Assembly: GCA_030950085.1 (NCBI GenBank) | Contig: JAUZRW010000180.1 | Span: 1-50,186, forward strand | From: Anaerolineae bacterium | GTDB lineage: Bacteria; Chloroflexota; Anaerolineae; Aggregatilineales; Phototrophicaceae | DNA length: 50,186 nt | Direction of reading: 5' to 3' | Shown: positions 41,270 through 50,186 of the stretch, piece by piece | Layout of the letters: each line of letters starts with the position of its first letter | Position numbering within the stretch: position 1 is the stretch's first letter | Position numbers and translations under genes: made by a program | The notes under the pieces: model-generated | Databases searched by the model: none | The model's input: only the letters and a program-made list of their open reading frames with translations | What the model was told of the DNA's origin: nothing

Positions 41270-44093
41270 ATTCCAGCAAATCGACAATGACTTCAAGCGG
41301 ATGTTTTGCGCGATAACCTGCATCGTGAATTTGAGCGCGGCATGATGTTCCTGTTGCGGCAATGGTCGCATTAGGGTTAGCCTCTATTGTCGGTAATAAG
41401 CGGTCATTGGCAATCTTCATCGAGACATCGTAATGTTCATAGCCGAAACTACCTGCCATGCCACAACAGCCGGAGTCAATCTCGCTGACCTGTGTTTGTG
41501 GGATAAAGCGCAGTAATTTCAGCGTGTCGGCTGTTCCCCATAATGCCTTTTGATGACAATGCCCATGCAGCATAATAGGTTCACTGCTTTTGCGCCAATT
41601 GAGCATGTTGTTTTCGAGTTTTTGCGCGAAAAATTGCTCCACCGTGAGGCAGCGTTGCGCGATTTGTACTGCGTCGGCTTGCTGTGTGGGTTCAACCAAT
41701 GTCAGATAATCATCGGTGAAAGCTGATAAGCAACTCGGCTCAATGAAAAGATAGGGAATATCGCCATTTTGTTGCGATAGTGCGCGGATATTCTCTTCTG
41801 CCATCTTTTTAGCATTATCCAGTAAACCTTTGCTGATTGCCGGACGACCACAACATCCTTGTTCGGGAAGGCGCATCACATTGACTTTGAGGCTAAGTTT
41901 CTCTGCTAAGGTCATCACAGCTTGCCCAATTTCGGGATGATTGAACTCCGTGAAGGTATCAATAATGAGTACCGCATCGGGATTGTCGTATTGTGCAAAT
42001 GGCATGACTTGTGAAAATCGCTTAGGGGCATAATTGGGCAGATTACGCTCAAACGAGATTCCGAATAGGCTGCTTAATCCCCATTTTCCTAGTGGATGAT
42101 TGAGCATCGTATTACTGAGGCGTGGCAATAATCCACCGATTTTGTTCATGCGATGAATATTGCCAAATAATTGTGCGCTGAGGGGGGTGCCATTTTCATC
42201 ATAATACAGCGCTAGAAATTCTGACTTGATACGCGCAACATCCACAGAAGAGGGACATTCTGTCTGACAGGCTTTGCATGACAAGCACAAGTCATAGATA
42301 GCTTTTAGGCTTTTATCGCCGATACCGCCTGATAATTTGCCTGAGATTGCGGCACGTAAGGCATTAGCACGTCCGCGAGTAGAATGTGCCTCATCATGAG
42401 TCGCCATATAAGACGGACACATTGTCCCTGTATCTTCTTTACGACAAACCCCTGCGCCATTGCACATTTCTATTGTGCCATTGAAGCCTTCATCGCGTGA
42501 CCAATCGTGGCGTGTTTGCAAGGGTATAACGGTATAATCGGGCGAATAGCGCAGCACAGTTCGGTCATCCATGCGCGGAACATTCACTACTTTACCGGGA
42601 TTCATGCGATTATCAGGGTCAAATAAACGTTTAACACCGGCAAAGGCAGACATCAATTGTGCGCCAAAGAGATGATGCGTAAATTCGCCACGGACAATGC
42701 CTTGACCATGCTCGCCTGTAATTGTGCCTTGATACTTCATCACCGTTTGAGTGACACGCTCGGCGATATTGCGATATTGTTGCAATCCCTTGAGCGACTT
42801 CAGGTTAATGAGTGGGCGCACATGCAAGCAGCCGGCACTCGCATGGGCATAAATCGCATATGTTGTGCCTTCATCAAAAATTATTTTCTCAATATCAGTA
42901 ATGTAATCTGCTAGATGTTCGACAGGTACGGCCGCATCTTCCACAAAAGAAATTGGTTTAGCCTCGCTGCGCTCACTCATCATCAAGCCCAAACCGGCTT
43001 TACGCACTGTCCAAACATCATTTTGCTGTGATGCACTACGCGCAATCGTGAGGGCGATATGGCGTTTGCTCTTATCAAGATAGGCTTCAAGGCGCTTGAT
43101 ATGTGCCTCTAAGTCAGCCGAAGAATCTCCCACAAATTCGACGAATAATAATGCCGCAGGGTCGCCTTCGACGAATGTTAGATATTGCTGATAGCCCTTT
43201 GCTGTACGGGTCTTATCTAGCAGAAATTTATCGGCGAGTTCAATTGCTGTCGGATTCAACTTAAGCAGTTTGGGAGTTTCTTCTAGTGAGGTTCGGATGG
43301 AATCGTAATGCACAACAGCGAGAATCTTCTCTTGGGCAGTCGGGCGCGATACGAGATTCAATACAGCGCGAACCACTGTTCCGAGTGTGCCTTCTGCCCC
43401 TGCAAAAAGCCAATTCAGGTTGACATTATCAGGGTCGATTTTGTTGAGAGCATAGCCAGCTACCGTGCGCCATGTTTTGGGATAGCGTGCCTCAATTTCC
43501 GCCTGATTGTTTCGCACAATCGCGGCAATATCTGAGCGAATACGATTCAGTGTCGGATGGTCTTCATCAAGCCAAACCAAGTCACCATCGGGCAAAACGA
43601 CTTGCAGCCGTTTAATATGGTCAGCCGTCATACCATAGCGGATGCTGTGCGCTCCGGTAGAATTGTTGCCGATAATGCCGCCTATGGTTGCCCGTTCTGC
43701 GCTGGCAGGGTCGGGTCCAAACATCAAACCGAGTGTTTGCAAACTCTGGTTGAGATGACCTAGCACGAGTCCGGCTTCAACATCGACTGTTTTTTCTTCG
43801 GCATTGATACTGCGAACACGGCGCATGTGACGGCTTAAGTCGATGATAACCGCTTGACCAATCGCTTGTCCGGCGAGGCTACTGCCCCCCCCACGCGGCA
43901 AAATGGGCGTGTGATAGCGTTTCGTAATCTGATGAATAGCGATTACATCGTCGATATGGCGCGGGAAAGTGACACCAATAGGCATAATCTGGTAATTGCT
44001 GGCATCGGTGCTATAGAGAATGCGCGTCATTTCATCAAACTTGACATTTTCCGTACCAAGTATTTGGGTTAAATCTTGTAGCAAGTTATTCAT
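41268..44093 (-). CDS. GlcD-GlcF-like FAD/iron-sulfur oxidoreductase fusion
   Basis: This 941-residue protein has an N-terminal FAD-binding (PCMH/FAD_binding_4) part with PILPRGGGSSLAGQA and IGGIIGNNSTG, then the FAD-oxidase C domain. A ferredoxin-like segment follows, with Cys clusters CNGAGVCRKEDTGTMCPSY and CLSCKACQTECPSSVDV. Two C-terminal CCG domains (PEQGCCGRPAI and DSGCCGMAGSFGYE) complete it. Relatives oxidise D-lactate, glycolate or other 2-hydroxy acids and pass electrons to the quinone pool. No Shine-Dalgarno is seen before the ATG. In many bacteria these two halves are separate genes. Confidence 0.95.
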   Translation of the reverse strand: MNNLLQDLTQILGTENVKFDEMTRILYSTDASNYQIMPIGVTFPRHIDDVIAIHQITKRYHTPILPRGGGSSLAGQAIGQAVIIDLSRHMRRVRSINAEEKTVDVEAGLVLGHLNQSLQTLGLMFGPDPASAERATIGGIIGNNSTGAHSIRYGMTADHIKRLQVVLPDGDLVWLDEDHPTLNRIRSDIAAIVRNNQAEIEARYPKTWRTVAGYALNKIDPDNVNLNWLFAGAEGTLGTVVRAVLNLVSRPTAQEKILAVVHYDSIRTSLEETPKLLKLNPTAIELADKFLLDKTRTAKGYQQYLTFVEGDPAALLFVEFVGDSSADLEAHIKRLEAYLDKSKRHIALTIARSASQQNDVWTVRKAGLGLMMSERSEAKPISFVEDAAVPVEHLADYITDIEKIIFDEGTTYAIYAHASAGCLHVRPLINLKSLKGLQQYRNIAERVTQTVMKYQGTITGEHGQGIVRGEFTHHLFGAQLMSAFAGVKRLFDPDNRMNPGKVVNVPRMDDRTVLRYSPDYTVIPLQTRHDWSRDEGFNGTIEMCNGAGVCRKEDTGTMCPSYMATHDEAHSTRGRANALRAAISGKLSGGIGDKSLKAIYDLCLSCKACQTECPSSVDVARIKSEFLALYYDENGTPLSAQLFGNIHRMNKIGGLLPRLSNTMLNHPLGKWGLSSLFGISFERNLPNYAPKRFSQVMPFAQYDNPDAVLIIDTFTEFNHPEIGQAVMTLAEKLSLKVNVMRLPEQGCCGRPAISKGLLDNAKKMAEENIRALSQQNGDIPYLFIEPSCLSAFTDDYLTLVEPTQQADAVQIAQRCLTVEQFFAQKLENNMLNWRKSSEPIMLHGHCHQKALWGTADTLKLLRFIPQTQVSEIDSGCCGMAGSFGYEHYDVSMKIANDRLLPTIEANPNATIAATGTSCRAQIHDAGYRAKHPLEVIVDLLE

Positions 44094-44108
44094 GATATTT
44101 TTCTATGA

Positions 44109-44250
44109 GTGACCTTTAGGATGTTTTTAGAAAATGCTTAACGCAAAGATGCAAAGGGTGAAAGGCGCAAAGAAAAAATCTTGAACTGGATCCTCTGTGT
44201 CCTTTGTGTCTCTGTGGTTCATCTTTTTGTAGTTTTTTGCCTGATGTTAC
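44109..44250. repeat. 142-bp MITE-like element (copy 5)
   Basis: It begins GTGACCTTTAGG and ends CCTGATGTTAC (44240-44250), enclosing AACGCAAAGATGCAAAGGG (from 44140) and the opposing CTTTGTGTCTCTGTGGTTCA arm. Its length by hand count is the same as that of copies 2 and 4. Confidence 0.68.
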
Positions 44251-44272
44251 TTTGTTTTAGGGTTATCAAATA

Positions 44273-44356
44273 TAGGACTTACGCAGTTGACTGTTATTTT
44301 CGGGCGCACACGCGGGTACGCCCCTACAATTTTTGTACGCAAGTGCGTAACTTCTA
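44273..44356. repeat. 84-bp element with 17-bp inverted ends (TAGGACTTACGCA type)
   Basis: TAGGACTTACGCAGTTG (44273-44289) and CAAGTGCGTAACTTCTA (44340-44356) are inverted, 14 of 17 positions. Between them lies a GTAGGGGCG-family palindrome (44301-44328). Left-end sequence reappears near 21528-21553. Confidence 0.6.
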
Positions 44357-44422
44357 AAATAATTAAAAATGGACGAACGCTGTACGGGTTCGCCCATAGG
44401 ATTTTATCATATGCAAGTCGCT

Positions 44423-45838
44423 TTAGGGTTGGAGTGTATCAAGGAAATCTTGCGCTTCGCTGAAAGATGCGATAGCTAACTGTGCTTGTGCCAACCCAGC
44501 AATCGCGGCGGATGCTGGGTCTTCTGCTCGGCAAGCTGCCGCAAAACCGGAAACAGAGTCACGCAATGCTGCTAATCCTGTATTGACACTCGATGCTGCC
44601 GAAGCCAATTCTGGGAATTGATTGCCAAGGTCAACGGGTAAATCATAATCTTCTGGCGCGACGATAGTTGGCTGTTCACACCCTTCTGATGAGCCAAAGT
44701 CAATTAGATTTTGCCAAAAAACTTCTTGACGAGTCGCCTCCCCCCGTACAGGAGCAGTCATGCGTGAAATAATGCTCGTCAAAGTATCGAAGTGTGGGCG
44801 AATAATACTAAAATCAAGGGTCGGCTGTGGGCTTGGACTCACAATTGGAGTTGGCGTAAATTCGAGTGTCGGTGGGGCGACTGCACCTGTTTCTTCTCCG
44901 AATAAATCTTCTGCAATGGCACGCAAGTTCTTTTGCACATTAATAACGGATTGCGCTAATTCCAAACCTGTGCTGCGTGCGATAGCTTGCCCCGTATTAC
45001 ACGCATTCTGGAAAGCATCCCGAATGGGAAGAAGGGCATCGCGCTGTTCATTCAATTGGTTTGTGACAGTGATGAGGATTTCATCACCCTGACGTGGTTG
45101 TGACAAGCTGTACGGCTGTGGATTGCTGAAGACAATGCTACAATCTTGAGATTGCGACTGCGTCACCGTGGACATTTGCCCCTGCAAGACTCGCGCATCA
45201 TTATTGAGGACAGTGTAGTAGGCACTTAATTCGTCCACAGCAGATTCAAAGGTATCTTCTGTTGGGGTAGGCGCTAATTCAGTCTCGACGGCAACGGCTG
45301 TTGCGCGGCTGGCTTGCTTCGCAGAAGAAAATTGCCCTGCTGCAAAACCGATCATCATGAGTACGACAAAAGAAATGACTAAGCCAATTTGAGGCAGCAT
45401 AAATTGTGAGCGATTGAAACGCTTGCCCAATTGACCGCGAAAGATAATATCTTCGGAAATATCATAAACTTGTTCTTGCTGTTCGGGATTATCCCAAATA
45501 TTTTTGAGTGCCTTGAACATGCCCAGCGAATAGGTCGCCGCTTCTTTCATCCCTTTGGTTTTGTCACGCTTATAGACCAGTACCAATTCTGGGATAGCTT
45601 GTGGGTCGCCGGCTTCTCCGAGCCAATATGCGGCGGCGATACGCTCTTTTGCTGGATAATGTTTAGGTCTCCGCAGCATTTCCCGTCGCTTGACGACATT
45701 TTGCTCAAACTCTTCTTGGAGGCGTTCGCTGTCAGCGTAGGACAAGACAGGTTGACCATCATCTTCATAACCTGCCGTAATATCAGCACCTACTTCGTTT
45801 TCATCATCTGCTGCGAAATTGTCGTCTAAATTCGCCAT
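44423..45838 (-). CDS. HEAT-repeat membrane protein
   Basis: This 471-residue protein has an acidic N-terminus and a small HEAT-repeat-like pair (about 62-115; ERIAAAYWLGEAGDPQAIPE and KEAATYSLGMFKAL). One membrane helix lies at about 148-168 (IGLVISFVVLMMIGFAAGQF). The C-terminal part is extracytoplasmic and mostly alpha-helical, with Pro/Thr linkers and four isolated Cys. The HEAT part would be cytoplasmic. No family beyond HEAT is recognised for the large C-terminal region. No Shine-Dalgarno is evident. Confidence 0.7.
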   Translation of the reverse strand: MANLDDNFAADDENEVGADITAGYEDDGQPVLSYADSERLQEEFEQNVVKRREMLRRPKHYPAKERIAAAYWLGEAGDPQAIPELVLVYKRDKTKGMKEAATYSLGMFKALKNIWDNPEQQEQVYDISEDIIFRGQLGKRFNRSQFMLPQIGLVISFVVLMMIGFAAGQFSSAKQASRATAVAVETELAPTPTEDTFESAVDELSAYYTVLNNDARVLQGQMSTVTQSQSQDCSIVFSNPQPYSLSQPRQGDEILITVTNQLNEQRDALLPIRDAFQNACNTGQAIARSTGLELAQSVINVQKNLRAIAEDLFGEETGAVAPPTLEFTPTPIVSPSPQPTLDFSIIRPHFDTLTSIISRMTAPVRGEATRQEVFWQNLIDFGSSEGCEQPTIVAPEDYDLPVDLGNQFPELASAASSVNTGLAALRDSVSGFAAACRAEDPASAAIAGLAQAQLAIASFSEAQDFLDTLQP

Positions 45839-46083
45839 AAGCCGTCTGGTTTTGATGTTGATTCAGGATAAATGGTAAGAAAGTACGCATCTGTGTATGA
45901 AAATTAGAGGGCGCACTCACCCCACCCGAAAATATTATACACTAGGTAATTTCTAAAGGTAGCTTAATTATAGTTCATATTTACCATCTTGCAAAGTCAT
46001 CGTTCAATCCGAATCTACATTTGATAACCGTGCGGCGTTATAATGGCATTGTTTCGGCTCATTGGTACAGAAAGATACCTGAT

Positions 46084-46560
46084 ATGAGGCACTGGCTTTC
46101 GTTACAAGCAGCAATGGATTTACGGCAGCAACTCGACCAATCTAACAAGCGGTTGGTCTTTACCAATGGGGTCTTTGATTTGCTGCATGTGGGGCATCTC
46201 GATTATCTGGAAAAAGCGCGGCAATTAGGCGATGCGCTGATTGTTGCCATTAATGACGATGCCAGTACACGCCGCTATAAAGGAGACGGTCATCCACTGA
46301 TTCCTGCCGATGAACGCGCTCGATTGTTACTCGCCTTGCAACCTGTCGATGCCGTCTTAACCTTTAGTGAAGCCACGGCTGACCGACTACTGACAGCGAT
46401 TCAGCCGCATATTTATGCCAAAGGCGGCGATTATACGCCTGAAACCTTGCCCGAATACCCGACAGTACAAGCCTATGGCGGACGTGTCGCGCTGATTGAC
46501 TATCTACCGAATCATAGTACCAGCGACCTCATCCGCAAAATCAAAGCCTTGCCAGAATGA
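46084..46560 (+). CDS. rfaE2: RfaE2-like nucleotidyltransferase (heptose-1-phosphate adenylyltransferase type)
   Basis: This protein of about 158 residues is a cytidylyltransferase-like domain with the HxGH nucleotide-binding motif in FDLLHVGHLDYLEKAR and KGDGHPLIP-DERARLL further on. Its C-terminus has YLPNHSTSDLIRKI, which carries the conserved TxxII/STS-type end of RfaE2/HldE. It would activate a sugar phosphate as the nucleotide-sugar for envelope polysaccharide. The ATG at 46084 is chosen over an in-frame TTG at 46021; a TATAAT at 46039-46044 fits a promoter between them. Nucleotide specificity (ADP or GDP) is not resolved. Confidence 0.88.
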   Translation: MRHWLSLQAAMDLRQQLDQSNKRLVFTNGVFDLLHVGHLDYLEKARQLGDALIVAINDDASTRRYKGDGHPLIPADERARLLLALQPVDAVLTFSEATADRLLTAIQPHIYAKGGDYTPETLPEYPTVQAYGGRVALIDYLPNHSTSDLIRKIKALPE

Positions 46561-46609
46561 CTTGTTTAACAAACTATCTAAGATAACACTCTAACACTTG
46601 CCTCACGTT

Positions 46610-46654
46610 GCAATTTTGTGTGAGACACGGCGAAACCCCGAAAGGGGCTTTTTT
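46610..46654 (+). terminator. Terminator carrying the 40-base repeat (copy 2)
   Basis: The CCCC-GAAA-GGGG hairpin (46636-46647) followed by C and six T (46649-46654) lies about 75 bases after the RfaE2-like gene. The 40 bases leading to it match the copy at 41230. Confidence 0.7.
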
Positions 46655-46745
46655 AGAATCTCTTTTTGCGAAAATCGGCAAAATCGCTTAAACTCCCCTT
46701 AACAAAACACTGTTTGATTTAATCTTTTGTAAAAGGAGTTTTATA

Positions 46746-47831
46746 ATGCGTAAACTGGTCTTGTTAACCAGCCTAATGCTTCTCATCGTGTCCTTGGGCG
46801 TGGTGAGCGCACAAGAAGATACTCTCACTGTGCTTTGCACCCCACAAATTGAATGGTGCGAAGCGATGCGCGATGCCTTCCAAGCCGAAACCGGCATCGA
46901 AACCTCGTTCGTGCGGATGTCATCGGGCGAATCACTGGCGCGTATCCGTGCGACTGCTGATGACCCCGAATTTTCCGTTTGGTGGGGTGGTCCAGCCGAT
47001 GCCTTTATCGCTGCCTCAGGCGAAGGTTTGCTTGAACCGTATGAATCACCAAATGCTGCAATGATTGCTGATGACCAACGTGATTCCGAAGACTTCTTCT
47101 GGACAGGTGTTTATGTTGGCGCACTCGGTTTCTGCTCCAATATAGAAATTTTAGATGAACTTGGCGTTGACCCCCCGACATCATGGGACGATTTACTGAA
47201 CCCGGCACTCGAAGCGAATGTCGCAGTCGCTCATCCGGCAACATCCGGCACATCATTCACCGCTTTCTGGACAGTTGTAACACTCAGAGCCGATGAATTA
47301 GAAGCTGAAGAAGAAGGCACGGGTTATGATGAAGATGGCGCTCCGACTGAAGCGGCTGTCGATAATGCCTTTGATTACTTCGCAGAACTGAATAACAACA
47401 TCTTGCAATACACACGCTCTGGTAGCGCACCGGGACGTATGGCAGGTGCTGGTGAAGTTGCCGTGGCGATTATCTTCTCGCATGATTGTGTCGCACTACA
47501 GGTCCAAGGCTTTGAAGATATTTTGACTGTTTCCTTTGCTGAAGAAGGCACAGGTTTCGAGATTGCAGGCATGGGTATTATCAAAGATGGTCCCGAACCA
47601 GAAAATGCACGCGCATGGTATGATTGGGCGCTGACGGCTGATGCACAGGCACTTGGCGTAGGCGCAAATGCTTTCCAAATTCCGACGAACCCCGATACAC
47701 CATTGCCAGAACTCGCGGTTAATTTGGACGATGTTAACTTGGTTGATTACAATTTTGATGCCGCAGGCGCGAATCGCACGGCGATTGCCGAACGTTTCGA
47801 TGAAGATATTGCAACCACACCGACTGAGTAA
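46746..47831 (+). CDS. ABC transporter substrate-binding protein (iron(III)/AfuA-FbpA type)
   Basis: This 361-residue exported protein has a signal peptide (about 1-22, cleavage after VVSA) without a lipobox Cys. The body is a type-2 periplasmic-binding fold, starting DTLTVLCTPQIEWCEAMRDA, with GLLEPYESP and VAHPATSGTSFTAFW in the order found in Fe3+-binding proteins. Ligand could also be a phosphonate or organic anion. AAAGGAG lies before the ATG. The permease at 48182 and the ATPase at 49942 complete the importer. A 350-base gap separates it from the permease. Confidence 0.9.
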   Translation: MRKLVLLTSLMLLIVSLGVVSAQEDTLTVLCTPQIEWCEAMRDAFQAETGIETSFVRMSSGESLARIRATADDPEFSVWWGGPADAFIAASGEGLLEPYESPNAAMIADDQRDSEDFFWTGVYVGALGFCSNIEILDELGVDPPTSWDDLLNPALEANVAVAHPATSGTSFTAFWTVVTLRADELEAEEEGTGYDEDGAPTEAAVDNAFDYFAELNNNILQYTRSGSAPGRMAGAGEVAVAIIFSHDCVALQVQGFEDILTVSFAEEGTGFEIAGMGIIKDGPEPENARAWYDWALTADAQALGVGANAFQIPTNPDTPLPELAVNLDDVNLVDYNFDAAGANRTAIAERFDEDIATTPTE

Positions 47832-47933
47832 TTCATCTGTGTTTGTGCAATAAATGGTATGTCTTGCGTTTCAATGGGATGTTGAAAAAAGCGGATATCG
47901 TGATATGTTTAACAAAATAATACGGAAATCTAT

Positions 47934-48003
47934 TGTAGGGGCGAAGCCGTGTGTTCGCCCGTTACCTAATTCTCGCGAGATGACCCATGGGTCATCCCCT
48001 ACA
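47934..48003. repeat. 70-bp composite palindromic element (B6)
   Basis: TGTAGGGG at 47934-47941 and CCCCTACA at 47996-48003 face each other. Inside are the hairpin GGGCGAA/TTCGCCC and the perfect 18-base palindrome GATGACCCATGGGTCATC. It sits in the gap between the binding-protein and permease genes, where it could cut transcription or stabilise the upstream message. The rest of the 350-base gap (47832-48181) shows nothing else. Confidence 0.6.
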
Positions 48004-48181
48004 TAAGACCCTATTTAATGTCAATTTGGATTATCGCGTCCGCTGAAACGAATCTTTATCATCTGCAAGGCAAATCAATCTATCGCGTTAAATAATGTTG
48101 GGGAGGGTTTTAGCGCCCTCCTCAATACAATTATCGTCTTATATTTCAGTATGGCGATTTTTTTGTGAATGGAGGTCTGGG

Positions 48182-49939
48182 TTGTTATCATTGAATATGC
48201 CCCGTCGGTATCTCAGAGAATTTAAGCAAATTGGTCAAGACCCCGTACTTGCTGTGGGTTTAGCGGTTGTCACATTATTTATTATCTTGTCGATTATCTT
48301 GCCCTTGTTGGCGATGGTAGGCGAAAGTGCCTCTGTAGAAGGCTTGCCACGCTTCGGCGATTTTCTTGGTAGTTTTGTTTACCAAACAGTGATTAAAAAT
48401 ACCATCGTCATGGGATTGATGGTCGGTGCAGGTGGTACATTGCTGGGTTTTCTCTTTGCTTTTGTACAAGTGAAAATGGATGTCCCCTATAAACGGGTGA
48501 TACACATTGCAGCCCTCGTGCCAATTATTTCGCCGCCCTTTGCAGTGGCAGCGGCTGTGATTATGCTTTTCGGACGTAGTGGCATGATTTCCAAAGATAT
48601 ATTCGGTGTCCGCTATAACATTTATGGGCAAGATGGTCTGACAATGGTACTCATTTTATCGTATTTCACCATCGCCTATCTTAATCTCAAGGGAATGTTA
48701 GAGGCGCTTGACCCTGCCCTAGATGAAGCCGCTACCAATATGGGTGCCAGCAAATGGCATATCTTCCGCACAATTACCTTGCCGATGCTCATTCCGGGCT
48801 TTTTAGGCTCGTTTCTACTCTTGTTTGTCGAATCAATTGCTGATTTGGGCAACCCCCTGATTCTGGGTGGCGATTATGATGTACTAGCAAGTCGTATTTA
48901 TATCCAAGTTGTTGGTTTGTATGATACGACAGGTGCGGCTGTGTTATCTGTGATTTTGCTTGTTCCATCGCTAACTGTCTTTTTTATCCAACGCTATTGG
49001 GTTAGTCGCATGTCGGTTGTTTCCGTGACGGGCAAACCATCCGGCACACCGCAAAAGGTTAATCATCCACTGGTACGTTGGCCGCTCTATGGGTTAGTGA
49101 TGGCTATTGTCGCCCTCATTTTCACAATTTATTTGACAATTTTTGCAGGTGCTTTTACAAGGGTACTCGGTGTCAACAATGCTTTAACGCTTGAGCATTT
49201 TGAATTTGTTTTTCGTGGTGTCGGTGTTGAATCAATCGGCGATACGACCTTACTGGCAGTCATTTCGACACCGATAGCTGGCGTACTCGGTATTTTGATA
49301 GCCTTTTTGGTGGTACGCAAAAACTTTCTTGGGCAGAGTGCGCTTGATTTCACAACTATGTTGGGCATTGCTGTCCCCGGTACTGTATTAGGCATCGGTT
49401 ACTTGCTAATGTACAATACCCCCACGCAGATTCCGATTCCATTTTTAGGCACACCCGAAGACCCCTTTGCCCTGACGATTATTCCTAAAATAACGGGTGG
49501 ACGCGGTTTGTTTGGGGGCGCACTAGCGATTGTGGTTGTCTTTGTAGTACGCAGTGTTCCGGCAGCATTGCGAACAGGGGCGGCTTCACTGTCACAGATT
49601 GACCCCTCAATTGAAGAAGCCTCTATAAGTTTGGGTGCAGATAACGCTCGTACTTTCTTAAACATCACATTGCCTTTAGTCCGTCCGGCATTTTTCGCTG
49701 GCTTGATATATGCCTTTGCCCGTTCGATGACTTCCCTATCGGCTATTATTTTCCTCACCACGCCAAAAACACAAATCATGACTCATCAAATCTTGAATGA
49801 AGTTGAGGGGGGGCGATTTGGTAATGCCTTCGCTTTTTGTGTGGTCTTGATTGGCATAGTCTTCACGGCGATTGGATTTCTCTATTTAACAGTAGGTTCA
49901 GCTACGGGCGCGGAACGGTCACTAGAAGGAGTCGCGTAA
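48182..49939 (+). CDS. Iron(III)-type ABC transporter permease, fused two-domain
   Basis: This protein of about 585 residues has two BPD_transp_1 permease domains in tandem, about 12 helices in total. Each carries an EAA loop that docks the ATPase: [16 protein letters not shown] (first) and [16 protein letters not shown] (second), as in FbpB/SfuB-type permeases. A TTG start at 48182 is favoured because GGAGG (48171-48175) lies 6 bases upstream. An ATG at 48197 is too far from it, and the ATG at 48095 would add a non-membrane N-terminus with no ribosome-binding site. It ends 2 bases before the ATPase gene. Confidence 0.92.
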   Translation: MLSLNMPRRYLREFKQIGQDPVLAVGLAVVTLFIILSIILPLLAMVGESASVEGLPRFGDFLGSFVYQTVIKNTIVMGLMVGAGGTLLGFLFAFVQVKMDVPYKRVIHIAALVPIISPPFAVAAAVIMLFGRSGMISKDIFGVRYNIYGQDGLTMVLILSYFTIAYLNLKGMLEALDPALDEAATNMGASKWHIFRTITLPMLIPGFLGSFLLLFVESIADLGNPLILGGDYDVLASRIYIQVVGLYDTTGAAVLSVILLVPSLTVFFIQRYWVSRMSVVSVTGKPSGTPQKVNHPLVRWPLYGLVMAIVALIFTIYLTIFAGAFTRVLGVNNALTLEHFEFVFRGVGVESIGDTTLLAVISTPIAGVLGILIAFLVVRKNFLGQSALDFTTMLGIAVPGTVLGIGYLLMYNTPTQIPIPFLGTPEDPFALTIIPKITGGRGLFGGALAIVVVFVVRSVPAALRTGAASLSQIDPSIEEASISLGADNARTFLNITLPLVRPAFFAGLIYAFARSMTSLSAIIFLTTPKTQIMTHQILNEVEGGRFGNAFAFCVVLIGIVFTAIGFLYLTVGSATGAERSLEGVA

Positions 49940-49941
49940 GG

Positions 49942-50186
49942 ATGATTGAAAAAGTAAAGAATGATAATCAAGGCGGCAGTTTAACACTTGAGTTGGTTGC
50001 AAAAATTTTTCCTCAACGCGGTGAGGCGGGTGAAGTAGTGGCAGTTGACCATGTTTCGCTGACTATCCAGCGCGGCGAATTTGTGACGCTGTTGGGTCCT
50101 TCTGGTTGTGGTAAAACAACCACTCTACGCCTGATTGCGGGCTTTGAGTTACCGACGAGTGGCAAAATATTTCTCGATAATATGGA
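49942..50186 (+). CDS. ABC transporter ATPase, N-terminal part (cut by window end)
   Basis: The ATG at 49942 follows the permease stop by 2 bases. The visible 81 residues contain the Walker A motif [20 protein letters not shown] and the start of the nucleotide-binding fold, as in FbpC/PotA-type importers. GAAGGAG within the end of the permease gene can serve as its ribosome-binding site. It completes the importer operon; Walker B and the signature motif lie beyond the window. Confidence 0.95.
   Translation, partial: MIEKVKNDNQGGSLTLELVAKIFPQRGEAGEVVAVDHVSLTIQRGEFVTLLGPSGCGKTTTLRLIAGFELPTSGKIFLDNM

Noticed and set aside
14778-44250. CRISPR-like reading of the repeated ACGCAAAGA motifs
   Set aside because: The motifs are irregularly spaced within short elements; there are no regular spacers or cas genes.
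48095-48181. ATG at 48095 as the permease start
   Set aside because: The added residues are unlike a permease N-terminus, and GGAGG at 48171 fits the TTG at 48182.
1-50186. tRNA or rRNA genes
   Set aside because: No cloverleaf-like stretch with a recognisable T-loop or long rRNA-like sequence was found by eye; a covariance-model scan would be decisive.

Overview
The window reads as a stretch of ordinary bacterial chromosome, most likely from the Chloroflexota (Anaerolineae-like). This assignment is an inference. It rests on groESL under a perfect CIRCE operator, many secreted or membrane-anchored proteins with Pro/Thr-rich linkers (TPR, SH3b, SGNH, PsbP-like), a GlcD-GlcF fusion, a MocR regulator, Uma2 and STAND/TIR proteins, and a moderate-GC, repeat-rich intergenic landscape. 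I found no rRNA, tRNA, CRISPR array, phage block or intact insertion sequence.

Layout. 1-2702: edge of a divergent gene, a small STAS-like protein, and two overlapping EEP-fold membrane phosphohydrolases. 2726-7221 (minus): an S9 peptidase, a TPR protein and a membrane-anchored subtilase. 7350-8686: rplJ-rplL with a near-consensus promoter and a leader that can fold into terminator or antiterminator. 8710-12209: an FKBP isomerase, three tandem DinB/YfiT-like proteins and an SH3b-SH3b-SGNH secreted protein. 12234-14706: an FAD oxidoreductase divergent from a LysR regulator. 14928-19068: envelope proteins (TPR, PsbP-like, membrane-anchored glycosidase-like) and a DNA-methyltransferase remnant. 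19156-21509: a MocR regulator with phased upstream repeats, and a PduO-type cobalamin adenosyltransferase. 21766-24888: a GT39 glycosyltransferase, a response regulator and a minimal Ser/Thr kinase. 25207-32913: metabolic and envelope genes (alanine dehydrogenase, MaoC, acyltransferase, EcsC, EamA, Uma2, GNAT, amidase). 33077-41179: a TIR-STAND-TM-FGE-fold receptor, groES-groEL and a restriction-modification pair. 41268-45838 (minus): a GlcD-GlcF-type oxidoreductase and a HEAT-repeat membrane protein. 46084-50186: an RfaE2-type nucleotidyltransferase and an iron-type ABC importer cut off by the window end.

The most interesting protein is the 1034-residue receptor at 33077-36181. An N-terminal TIR and a STAND ATPase should lie in the cytoplasm. 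A single membrane helix and a helical stalk would then place an FGE-fold (C-type-lectin-like) domain outside. The FGE-like domain lacks the two catalytic cysteines of true formylglycine-generating enzymes, so a sensor role is more likely than an enzymatic one. An R-M pair lies about 2.8 kb downstream, beyond groESL.

The second theme is small mobile-like repeats. Four intergenic copies of a roughly 142-bp element with inverted ends (plus decayed copies) recur. A separate palindromic family (core GTAGGGGCG...CGCCC) appears at least six times. One copy lies in frame inside the GT39 gene, and another sits in a 95-bp element whose inverted end supplies the stop codon of the S9 peptidase. All coordinates and repeat counts were made by eye.
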